Positions 51,629 through 61,788 of a stretch of DNA of 64,000 nt are shown in pieces (position 1 is the stretch's first letter; each line of letters starts with the position of its first letter). A program made the position numbers and the translations under genes. Location of the stretch: contig JAOANU010000023.1 of assembly GCA_034387635.1 (NCBI GenBank), forward strand, positions 62,001 to 126,000, in the 5' to 3' direction. Under the pieces are notes generated by a model, which worked only from the letters and a program-made list of their open reading frames with translations, searched no databases and was not told where the DNA came from. Origin of the DNA: Rhodosporidiobolus odoratus (Eukaryota; Basidiomycota; Microbotryomycetes; Sporidiobolales; Sporidiobolaceae).

Positions 51629-53125
51629 TTAGAAGACGAGGCTAAGCGCTCCGAAAGTGGCAGCAACGACACCGGCAAGACCCATCTTGACGCTAACAGC
51701 TCCGGAGTCAGCGTCAGTCTTGGAACCAGTGGTAGCGGCCTTGGAGCCCGAAGCGTTGGCGGCAGCAACGCCTTCGAAAGGTCCGACGGTAAGGTTGGCG
51801 GTGTCGAGGGAGAGGATGGCCGGACCGGCGAGGATCGAGTCGGCGAGGAGGGAGGGGCCAGTGGTCAGGAGGACATAGGCTTGGCCGGCGGTGATGTTTT
51901 GCGAAGGGATGTCGCAGGAGCCGTTCTCGTAGGTGGAGAAGGCAGAGGCGAGGCCGCTGCGGAGGGTGGAAAGGAGAGTTGGGAAGGTCAACTTCGGTGG
52001 TCCGGTTATCGTCAAAGCGGCCGCCGACGGAAGGAAAGGCAAAGAAGACTCACGAAGCAAAGCCACAGTAGACAGTGTCCTTGCCCTCAATGACGGATGA
52101 GTTGGACGGAACCAACTCGAGACGCTTGCCGATAGCAGGGGCAGCGGTGGTCACGTTGAGGGCAGGGTTGCCGGGGATGGTAGGGGCAGAGCCAGACGGG
52201 CAAGAGGTGAAGAAGGGAGAGACGATGGTGACGATGTTCGAGGCAGAGAGGGGAGTGTCTAAAGAGAAAGAGATGGGAGGCGCAGTGTGTCAGCACGATG
52301 AAGCAGAAGAGCTGGGTGGGACAGAAGCGCACCTGAGGGCTGGGAAGCAGGCTGGTAGCCGTGGATGAACTGGATGGCGGCGGCGTGGCGGGCCTCGACA
52401 GTAAGAATCGAGCCAGCGGCGGTCAGGTAAGCCGTGTTGTTGATCGAGCCAGCGGCGCCTGCAGACACGGACGAGCGTAAAGTCAATTACCGAAGACCAA
52501 GAAGGGAGGGAAAAGCATCAAGCAACGTACCAAGGTAAGCAGCCACGCCGACGTTCTCAACAACCTGCGAGAGACCAAGGAAGCCCTTGACATCGTCGGC
52601 ACCCGGGAAGGTGTAGTTGCAAGCCTCGACGGGGGTGGCACCGGCAGCAGAGAGAGCGGTGGTGAGGAACTCGACGTGAGCCTGCTCGTCGGCGCCGACC
52701 TGCTTGACGACGTCGTAAACGCCGGGGTAACCGGCAGACTCGAAAGCCGAGGCGTTGAAGCGGGAGATGGCTGCAAGGGCACGAGCACAAGGTCAGTCAC
52801 GGGGAAATTAGCGACAGGAAGAAGGAGAGACTGACCATCAGCGTAGAACTTGGCCTCGAGGTGCTCAAGGGTAAGAGCAAAGTTAAGGATGGTAACATCG
52901 TCGGCTGAAGGAGGAGGGCAAACAAACACCGATCAGCAAGGGCGACGCGTTGAAGGAGAAGGAAAACAACGCACCACCGGTGGTGACCGACTGGCGCTTG
53001 CCGAGCTTGTGGTTGCTCATCCGGTTGATGATGTCACGCTTCATCTGCTGAAGCTCCGAGGTAGGAGCGGGCGCAGCGTTGACGGCGGCAGCGGCGAGGG
53101 CAATGAAAGCGAGGGTGGAGCGCAT
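51629..53125 (-). CDS. Rds1-like ferritin-fold GPI surface protein
   Basis: Six exons (53125-52975, 52904-52836, 52770-52531, 52458-52333, 52258-52054, 51956-51629) give 372 aa. Signal peptide MRSTLAFIALAAAAVNAAPA, then a KR processing site (KLGKRQSV). The ferritin-like helical core carries the typical Glu/His residues: TILNFALTLEHLEAKFY, GADEQAHVEFLTTAL, NVGVAAYLGAAGSI, GSILTVEARHAAAIQF. After that a Cys-containing domain, a Thr/Ser/Ala stalk and a hydrophobic GPI tail (VVAATFGALSLVF). This is the architecture of fission-yeast stress protein Rds1 and its many basidiomycete relatives. Metal binding is inferred from the fold. Every intron is short (65-100 nt), and the low mutational noise suggests high expression. 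Confidence 0.92.
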
Positions 53126-53886
53126 GATGATATGCTAGTTGGGGTCGAAGTGGGGGTGGGAAAGGTAGAGAGCGAGGAAGGGAGTCGAGAGGTTGGATGA
53201 TGAGAAGGGAGGAGAGAGAGAGGAAAGAGCAGCTCTTGTAGGCAGAGGCAGAGCCGACAGGACATGCCCATGCTGGTCCGCTTCGGAAGCAGGATTTTCA
53301 TTTGACCAGAAGAATGACCATCGTTCGAGGAAAATAAGTTCGCGAAGGCCTAGTCTGCGCCCTGACTGAATGAAGCGGTGAGACGCGTGGGGGAGGTGGT
53401 TCGACGACGCGTCCACCACAACAGCGGAGCACGGGTCCTCGCGCTGTCGTTCGATGGCAGGAGCAGAAGCAGCATGCAGGACTGGGCGCGCAGGAGCAGG
53501 AAAAGATGCCATATATGCAAGCAAGTCGACATGGTGCCTCGCGGCGGCTTGTTTCCTGCCGGCGTCCTGCTGGTATGCTGGGCAGCGCGATGTTTGACGG
53601 GGTCGAGCGCGTCGAGTGCATATCTTTGGAATGCAGGAAAGCGATATGAGCTCGAGACGGAAATCGAGGAAGGAAGGGGACGATGAGGAGGAGACGTACG
53701 CGACAAGTACAGCACGGGGCACAGCCAGACTTGTTACAGCGTATAAAGCAGCATCGCAGCAGCTCAACAAGAGGACATACAGCACTGTAGGAGCGATGAG
53801 GGAGAGCATGTCAAACTCAGCGCATTCATCGACATCTGCTAGCTGCTAGCTGGTACCTCTACCGCTCGCTCTAGTCGCTACGAGAG
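53126..53886. promoter_or_regulatory. Divergent promoter region, Rds1-like / helicase
   Basis: 760 bp between two divergent starts. CT-rich runs just upstream of the Rds1-like ATG (on its strand) resemble the pyrimidine tracts before many fungal start sites. No gene seen here. Confidence 0.4.
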
Positions 53887-56399
53887 ATGTCAGGACCACC
53901 CTTCCAGCAATCCGCAGCCGGACCCAAGAGGCGCAACCGTGGCCCTCGCAAACCAAAGCCCACTTCTGCCGCTCAACCTTCCGCCCCTCATCTCGCCTCT
54001 TCTACTCCCTTGAGCCAAGCCAGTACCGTCACCACCCCTTCAGCTACTCCTCGTGCAGCCACGCCTGTCATCGCTGCGAATGGAGCGACTGGAGCTGGAG
54101 GCAACAAGACCTTCTCAGAGGTCAAGTTCGAGGATTTCTTCCAGAGGGGCGAACTCAGTCCGGCCACGTTTGAGGGGATAAAGAAAGGTGGGTATGTCAA
54201 TTGCACAAAGGTGCAGGCGGAAACATTGCCCGTCATCTTGACTGGCATCGACGTGTGCGTTTCTACCTTTTCCCTTTTTCTCCTTGACCTGTCCGCGTGC
54301 TACTTCGGGCAATCTTTCCCCGTCTGACTATGCTCATGTCGAGAGCTAAACGACTGCTTCCTTCTGCCTACAGCCTCGCCCAAGCCAAGACCGGAACGGG
54401 CAAAACCCTTGGTTTCCTCGTCCCAACTATCGAACGTCTCCTGCGCGAACCGGTCCAGCCTCCCCGGGGCCAGATCAGCGTGCTCGTACTTTCTCCTACG
54501 AGGGAGCTGGCGATCCAGATCGAGGAGAGTGCGAGGACTTTGATGAGTGGGACGCCTTACAAGGTTCAACATGTTGTCGGAGGGACCAACATGAACAGCG
54601 AGAAGGGCAGGTTGGAGAGGGAAAGGTGTGGTGAGCTTGCATTCTCCGTCTCGAAAATGAGAACGACGGGTCACCGTATGCTCACATGCCTTCTCTGGTG
54701 CAGACTTCCTCATCGCTACTCCGGGAAGGTGCGCACCTTCTCCTTTCTCGCCTTCCCTCTCTCGCTTGCCTATCCTGCCTCTCATGGTGACCGGCAGTCG
54801 GTTAACCTGACGTTGAACTTCGTCCCCTCGTGCATAGGTTGGTCGATCACCTCGAGAACGGTACCTTGAGGACCAAGCTCTCGCAGCTTCGCTCCTTCAT
54901 CCTGGACGAGGTGGGTGCCATTTCATTTCACCTCAGTGACAGGCACCATGTGACTGCCTCACGTGCTCTCCCATCCTGATCACGACCGCCCCATAATGCC
55001 CAAATGAACAGGCCGACCGCCTCCTCGAAGCCGGATTCCGTCGCGAATTGGAAAAAATCATTTCCTACCTTCCGACCCGTCAATCGGTCCCGCGTCAAAC
55101 CCTCCTCTTCTCCGCAACGATCCCCCAGCAAGTGCACCAACTGTCCTCTCTTGCCCTTCTTCCCAACCACAGGTTTATCAGTACCATCCCCCCTGACGAG
55201 GAGAACACTCATGAACATGTCGAACAACTGGTTCTCCTCCCCGAGTCATTGTTTGATCTCTTCCCCCTCACCCTCGCAACCTTGAGGGACGAGCTCTCCC
55301 TTCATGGTGACAATACCAAAGTCATGGTCTTCCTCCCTACCGCTCGAGCAACCGCTTTGATCGCGCAGTTGTTCCAACACGCGAGTGGATTTGCGGAAAA
55401 GGGCGTGAGGATGTATGAGATTCATAGTAGGAAGAGTCAGAGTCAGAGGAATAAGGCGGCTGAGGAGTTTAAGAATGCGATAGGTGGGGTTCTGTTTAGT
55501 TCGGATGTGACGGCTAGGGGAATGGATTTCCGTGAGTGTCCTCTATTCTCTCTCTCGCTCTCTCTCTCCTTTTTGCTCGTTGCCACTCGCCCCGCTATAG
55601 GCTAGCAAGTTGCAGTAGTCTGGCGTCCGACACGCAATAAGGGTACTGACTATTTCCACCACCCTTTCGGTCCTCGCCCTCCGTCCGTAGCCAACGTCAC
55701 CACCGTTCTTCAATGCGGTCTCCCCGCCTCAGCCGAGCAATACATTCACCGGTGCGTCCCCTCCCTCCTGTCCTCTCTGAAGATTGACCTGCCTCCCCCC
55801 AACTCACTCACGATATTTCCTTCCATCATCCAACGCAGTCTCGGTCGTACCGCCCGTGCCGGATCTTCTACCGCCTCGGCCGGCGGTCGTGGAATCCTCC
55901 TCCTAGCCCCCTTCGAAGCCTTTTTCCTCCAAAAACCTTTGATCCGTTCTTTGCCCCTCAAACCTCACCCTTCTCCTTCCCTCTCTCCCTCGCCCTCTTC
56001 GCCCTCCCTCAACTCGGCTAAACAAGAAGTGGAGAGGTTGATGCAACGGGTGGGGAATCAAGAGAAGGAACAGTTTTATGCGGCCAGTTTAGGGTTTTAC
56101 AAAGCCGTTTTGAGGGACGCGTTCAGAGGTAGGGCCGAGGAGATGGTTAAGGTTTTCAACGAGTTTGCGACCAGTCACGAGGGGTTGGGGTGTGGAGAAG
56201 TTCCTGGGAGTGCGTTTTCTCTCTCTCTCTCTCTCTCTCGCGCGCGCTCTCTCTCTCTTTCCAAAGTCACATTCTGCTGTTTTATTCCTTTTCCCCCTCC
56301 TCTTTCTCTTCTCCACTCGCCTGCCTAGTCGTCCGATCCCAAAAATGGAAATGATGTACTGATTCTTCCTTTCTCTTTCTGACCCCTTCTCACCGTCTC

Positions 56400-56435
<36 letters not shown>

Positions 56436-56742
56436 TCTCTTCCTCTTTTCCTTACCCCTAAAACAACCCGACTGTGCGTACCTGTCAGTCCTCGCTCAAA
56501 CCGTCGGTAAGATGGGACTTCGAGGAACCCCCGGTCTGAGAGTCGTCTCTGCTCTTCCGGGCCAAGAAGGAGGAGGAAAAGGAGGAGGAGGAGGTCGTAG
56601 TGGAGGCGGTGGCGGGCGTGGAGGGCATGGAGGCGGTGGCGGGCGTGGTGGAGCGCGCGGAGGAGGAGGAGGAGGAGGAGGAGGAGGTTCTGGACGAGGT
56701 GGGGCCAGGGGCAGGGGAACGAGGGGACGGGGTGGACCGTAA
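53887..56742 (+). CDS. DEAD-box ATP-dependent RNA helicase (Mss116/CYT-19-like)
   Basis: Eight exons (53887-54254, 54374-54630, 54704-54728, 54838-54910, 55012-55531, 55691-55751, 55839-56209, 56489-56742) give 642 aa. Helicase motifs are complete: AKTGTGKT (I), PTRELA (Ia), TPGR (Ib, in a 25-nt exon), DEAD (II, DEA|D split by an intron), SAT (III), SDVTARGMDF (V), HRLGRTAR (VI). The AKTGTGKT form and the C-terminal block (FYKAVLRDAFRGRAEEMVKV ... GKMGLRGTPGL) resemble Mss116/CYT-19, general chaperones of mitochondrial group I/II intron RNAs. The tail is RGG-rich, good for RNA binding. The N-terminus (GPKRRNRGPRKPKP) is basic but not a classic mitochondrial leader, so location is uncertain. 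Confidence 0.92.
56219..56258. repeat. CT/CG microsatellite in helicase intron 7
   Basis: (CT)n interrupted by a CGCGCGCG block, starting a few bases after the intron donor (56210). Confidence 0.85.
56403..56440. repeat. Second CT microsatellite in helicase intron 7
   Basis: A ~38-bp (CT)n tract, in the same intron as the tract at 56219 and about 50 bp before the acceptor (56488). Confidence 0.85.
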
Positions 56743-57310
56743 AAAACTAGACGAGGACGACGGACGAAGCGCGGGGGGGGGAGGGGGGGAAACGATAGAC
56801 GTCACTTTCACTCTCTGTGAAAAAAAGGGTAGAACACGAAAACAAAGACACGATCCGTCGCATAGCAAGATCTGACTTCGCATTTGCATTTCGCATTGTT
56901 GCAAGGTGTTTTCTGCTATCTTGAGAGTACACGACTGTCGACACGGCCTTTAGTTCGGCGAGACAAGCTATAGCAGCGAGCGAGATGCGAGAACGGGAAA
57001 ACGCGTGTTCGAGGTTCTGAGGTACTCTAGTTGCGGAATGGAAAGGCGAAGCGAGGTGCAACGTGTAGGCTCACGACAACCATTAAATCAGGGGGACGGG
57101 AAAAAAACGAACAGCGAGAGAAAGTTATTGGGGTGACGGGGCGAATACGTACAGTGACGATAGGAGGATCAGACCGCGAACCTGCTCAGATCAGAGTTCA
57201 GGGGACGCGAGAAAGAGAGAGAGAACGAAGGAGAATCGACTGATCAGCTCTGAAAAACCTCCTCGAGATTTCGGAAGGCAGGCGAAAAAGGGGAAGCGGA
57301 AGGGAGAGAC
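56743..57310. other. Convergent intergenic spacer
   Basis: 568 bp between the stops of the helicase and the FMP32-like gene; G-runs near 56770, nothing else. Confidence 0.5.
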
Positions 57311-58423
57311 TTACATCCTGAGGTAGGCCAGTAAGAGGGCTCCGGTACCGGAGAGGACGGCGAAGGCGTATTGGAGGATGCTGCGAGGAGGGGGTGGGGG
57401 GGGGGGGAGGAGGTAACAGTGATGAGCTCGGCACTGAGACAAGCCAGCGGAGTAGGGGCGGTCGAGGACGAGCGCAAGGAAGGCGTTTTCGACCCGAAAA
57501 GGCGAACACAACATTTGCCGAGGAACCGTAGCAGAGGCTCACTTGAACTTGACGGCCTCCATCCCAGCCCTCAACATCCCAATCTCGCCCTCCAACCTCG
57601 TCTCGACCTCTCCCATCCGTCCTTCCCGGGTAGCCATCTCATCCCTTATCCTCCCCTTTTCCAAATTCAGATCCAACCTCACCCCAGCTTGAGTTCGACT
57701 GATCTCTTCTCGTAATTTGGTTTGCAATCGAGTGATGTCGCCCAGGAGACGTTCGTTTTCGGCTCGGAGGTTGATGAAATCGGTTCGTTCCGAGAGTTCG
57801 AGGGATTGTTTCAGGGCGGAGAAGTCCACCTATGTTCCAAGGTTGGAAAGGAAATCGGGTGATAAAGAGGGCGATGGGGTGAGGGTAGATGGGTCAGTAT
57901 ACCCAGTTGTAGGGCTTTCGTCCGGAGGAGATGAAGAAAAGCAGGCAGCCGCATGAGGGCTGGCGGACAACGGAACGCACCTTCTGTCGGTCGTGATGCT
58001 GCAGGGAGCGGAGAATGTGGGGTCAGTATGTAGGTCAAGAAAAGAAGGGAGAGGTAAAAGAGTGATTGACCTTGTAATGTTCCTTTCGACTGACCAAGCC
58101 CTCCTGCATGCTTCCGAGACTCTCTTGCATGATGTCTTCGAGGGTGTCTACGACTCCTTCGGCTTGCTGTTGAGACAGACCGTGGGATTGGAGTCGGAGG
58201 AGGGTCGAGTGGGTGTCAAAGTAGTCTGTGGGAGGGGGAGTGACACGAACAGAGTCAGTGAGTGGCTTGGAGTGCTAGAGGGAGAGGGAGAGGGAGAGGA
58301 AGAGGGAGAGTTACGGTTTGCGGGGGTGAGGGGTGAGGTGGTGAAGGGTCGACGAGGAGGAGTGGGCCAAGGTAGGCGGGTAGCTGGTGGCCTGGTTGCA
58401 GTGATTATGGCAGTTCTGAGCAT
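57311..58423 (-). CDS. Mitochondrial inner-membrane coiled-coil protein (MCUR1/FMP32, DUF1640 family)
   Basis: Five exons (58423-58315, 58225-58071, 57998-57981, 57829-57543, 57380-57311) give 212 aa; exon 3 is an 18-nt microexon (HHDRQK). The N-terminus (MLRTAIITATRPPATRLPW, then PPRRPFTTS) is a mitochondrial targeting sequence. HYFDTHSTLLRLQSHGLSQQ and AE-GVVDTLEDIMQESL open the conserved domain. A long coiled coil with ISRTQAGVRLDLNLEKGRIR, the family hallmark, follows, then one membrane helix at the C-terminus (ILQYAFAVLSGTGALLLAYL). Relatives are MCUR1/CCDC90B in animals (calcium uniporter and respiratory assembly) and Fmp32 in yeast (cytochrome oxidase assembly). Shares its promoter with RAD9. 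Confidence 0.93.
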
Positions 58424-58640
58424 GTCTGTAGAGCGAATGTCAGGGAGTGAGAGGGAGTAATCTGAGATTACTGTAGAGATGAGAAACGAGCTGGTTGCGT
58501 TAAGGATCGCTAACTCTGAATTCACTCACTGGGCTACGGGTGCGGCTCTCGGACTGGGATACAGGCTGGTATGGAGCTCAACCTGGCAGCTGGGGTACCA
58601 ATCAAGGGCACGTCCGCTTTTCCCTTTTCCTTCTCCCCCC
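58424..58640. promoter_or_regulatory. Divergent promoter, FMP32-like / RAD9
   Basis: About 220 bp between the two genes; the unresolved first exon of RAD9 probably lies here (an ATG is present at 58477, for example). Confidence 0.4.
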
Positions 58641-58649
58641 ACTTGGTTA

Positions 58650-61590
58650 AACTCGCTCAGTCTTCTCCCTCGTTCCACTCCTGACCGCTGTTCCAATCCA
58701 CTCGATCGATGCAATTACACCCCAACCCCCCCGTCTGTCCCATTTCTCAGCCTTCACCCGCTCCCTCCAAACCCTCCTTCGCCTCTCTTCCCAACCCGCA
58801 GCCGCCGACATTGACTTTACCTGCACCCCAACCCGCCTCTCCATCTCGGTCGTAAACCCTTCAAGAACCGCCTTTGGCGTCGCCCACTTTTACGACCGCT
58901 TCTTCGACCACTACTCGGTACAGGAAAATCAATCAGGCCAGGCCTTCAAGTTTGCCATCACGGGAAAGGTACACCCACACCCTCATCCCGCCCCTTGCTC
59001 TCGGCTCGCGACCTGTGCTGTGCTCAGCTCACCGACCGCACGCTACCGCAGGCCCTCTTGAACGCCCTCAAACCTCGCACCTCCTCACACGTCGAATCCA
59101 TCTCCATCTCGGTAGGTCCAGACGATCCCGGCGCCGCCCTTCCACCACCCCAGCACCATCATCAACAACAACAACGAGGCACACGGGACAGAGATGGGAG
59201 GAGTGCCGGTGAGAGTAGCGATGGCTTGTTCAAGGGGTTGCCTGGGGGGAAAGAAGTGTTTGTGGGCGGAGAGGCAGAGTGTAGGGTGGTGGTTAGGGTG
59301 TTTTGCAGGCATGGTACGTCCGTCGTGTCGTCCCAATTCCCGTCACTTGCCCTAAGCTCCCTCTTGTCTTTCCCCCTCCCACCTTTTTCGATATCGTCCT
59401 CCCACCCCCCATCTCCCCCTCCTTTCCATCTCTGCACCGGAACGTTCACTTCTCCTCCCTTTTTACCATCCGCACTCCTATGAAACCCTTGCAGGCGTGA
59501 TCAAGACTCACCGCCTGACCTATTCCAACCCGAATGTCAACAATTGGGCCAAATTCGACAAGGACAGTTGCACGAGTAGCTGGGTTGCCAGTGGAAGGGT
59601 TTTGCGGGATTGGTCTGCTTCTTTCCATTCCCCCCTCCTTCCCTACTCTCGTGTTCGTCTAGGATCGTATCGACCTTGCTAATCTCCCCATCGGGTTCTC
59701 TTTTCGGTACGACAGGCTAGATCATTTCCACGTCAGAGGAGGTGGTGGCGGAGCGGGAAAAGACGGATCAGGCGGTGGTGGAGCGGGAGATGAGATTACG
59801 TTCTACCATTCCAGCCTAGAGTGTCGTTTGAAAAGTTTCAACGAACTGGAAGGAGCTGGAGGGGGGTTTGAAGGTTCGTTCTCACTTTTCTTTTCTTTTC
59901 TTTTTTTCCCAGCTCCTTCATGTTGACTCTCCCCGATCTCCGTCGTCTTCGTGCTCGTGAAACTGACATTGATGTTTGATGCGCACGCAGCTTCCGATTC
60001 ACTTCATTCGAGACCTCTCTCGACAGAACTCATCGTCGACGTAGAAGATTTCGATAGCTACGACGTGAATCCAACTTCTTCTTCTTCTTCTTCTTCTTCT
60101 TCCACGGGATCTGCTGGAGGAGGAGGAGAGGGAGGCGGGGGCGTCGAGGTTGTAACTTTTGGGTTGAAAGATTTCAAGGTGCGCCCCCTGCTAGCCTTTC
60201 TTTGCTTTCCCCTTCCCCCCCCTGTCCCATTCCCGACGCCTTCGCCCTTTCCTCTTGCACCTTTTTTGACAAACACTCCCGACACCAACGCGTTCACTGC
60301 GGGAAACAGAGTATCGTAACCCTCTGCGACTCGACCTCCTCCTCCTCCTCCTCCTCCTTTGCGTCCCATCAGCATTCTTCCACCTCCCTCCCCCTCACCG
60401 CCCATTTCACCACCGGAGGTAGACCTCTTCTTCTCTCCCTCTCCTCCAGTCCTTCGGGACCGGGGGGGTCAGGGGGGTTATGGGAAGCGAGGTTTGTGAT
60501 CGCTACTACCGACTACGATAGCGGCGGAGGCGGAGGAGGAGGAGGAGGAGGAGGAGGAGGAGGGTCGACGGCCTCTTCTGCCCCAGTCAAGAGAGAGGAC
60601 AAGAGTAAGAGTGCGAGTTTGCAGCCTCGACCTCGAAATCCTCCACCGGCACAAGCTGTGAGGAACAAGGCGCACGGTCAGGCTGGGCAGGAAGAACTGG
60701 GAGAAGAGGTTGGCGAAGGAGGTGGTGGTGGTGGTGGTGCGCAAGGGGGACCTGGACCGGCTACTACCGCTGTCAGACTTGCCGCTGCGGCTTCCAAAAA
60801 CTCCCGACCTCTTTTCAACGCTCCGACACCTTCACCCGCCCCTCCTCCTTGTCAGTCCCAACCGCATCATTACGCTGTTTCTCAGGCTCGACCTCCCCCT
60901 TTCCCTGCGGCCAGCAAGAACACGCAAGACATGGAGGACGACGACGAGGACGAGTATTATGGTGGAGGGATGGACGATGAACAGATGTTTGAGGATTTGG
61001 AAGGTGCTTGGGAAGAGATTGATCGGCTGAGTCAAGTACCACCTCCTCAAGGGCCGCCGCCGGTTCTGCGAAAGGACAAGGACAAGGATCCGGTCAAGGA
61101 GGGTGCGAAAGCGAAGGAATTGGTTAGGGATACTTCGGAAGCGGGTCCTTCGACGTCGTTGAGAGATCAAGGGACAGTTGGCGGGACAGGGGAAGAGGGA
61201 GGGAGAGAGGGAGAGAGGCGAAACAAACAAGAAGGAGGAGAAGATGAGGAGGAGGAGGCTGAACCGGATACGGAGGATGAGCAAGAGGAGGAAGGAGGAG
61301 GAGGAATAGGGCCGACGCAGCTCGGGCCAACGCCTCGGCCTGAGGAAGGGGATGGAGGAGGGGGAGGGGGTGAAGCGGAAGATGGAGTCAGACCGGCGAA
61401 GAAGGTGCGGTTTCGGTTTTTTTCTTTTTCTTTTTTCTTCCTGACTCTTCCTCTCTCTCTCTCTCGCTGCTCTTCGTCTACTCCACGACCGAGGGAGTCG
61501 CCGCGTCTATTCGCACTCAAAATGAGCGATACTGACTTGACTTGTGGGACACTGCAGGCGAGATGGAATTTACTCGGAGACGATTTGTAG
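58650..61590 (+). CDS. RAD9: RAD9 checkpoint clamp subunit (9-1-1 complex)
   Basis: Rad9 forms a PCNA-like ring with Hus1 and Rad1 that signals DNA damage. The first domain reads IDAITPQPPRLSHFSAFTRS, ADIDFTCTPTRLSISVVNPS, RTAFGVAHFYDRFFDHYSV, then AFKFAITGKALLNALKPRTS, VIKTHRLTYSNPNVNNWA and WVASGRVLRDWLDHF over several introns. The second PCNA-like half is recognisable (STELIVDVEDF; VVTFGLKDFK; PLTAHFTTGGRPLLLSL). The long tail is acidic and low-complexity (poly-Gly, Glu-rich) and ends ARWNLLGDDL. Homopolymer insertions (poly-Ser ~60080 and ~60340, poly-Gly ~60525) disrupt otherwise conserved loops. No in-frame ATG lies between the upstream stop (about 58645) and the conserved start; the ATG at 58709 is one frame off, so exon 1 is missing from this model. 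Confidence 0.88.
60521..60570 (+). repeat. GGA/GGC triplet run coding poly-glycine in RAD9
   Basis: An almost pure purine triplet array in the Rad9 frame, giving more than ten Gly in a row; a second triplet array (TTC, poly-Ser) is at about 60077-60103. Confidence 0.85.
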
Positions 61591-61788
61591 CAGGGCGTAG
61601 ATGCATTCCTCGAAACTCGCGTGTGTCGCACTTTGCACGGCGTCCGCACAGTGTATAGTAGTCAAGCGCCGGGCCATAACTGTGGAGTAAGCCTATCAAG
61701 TCTTGACACGCAAAACGCCAAAAAGAGATCGTAAATCCAACGTGCACACATCTCCGCAACTAAGTTATACCAAGCGTCACCTCCTCCC

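Noticed and set aside
56512..56742. Stand-alone Gly-rich protein
   Set aside because: It is the last exon of the DEAD-box helicase, joined in frame across the intron ending at 56488.
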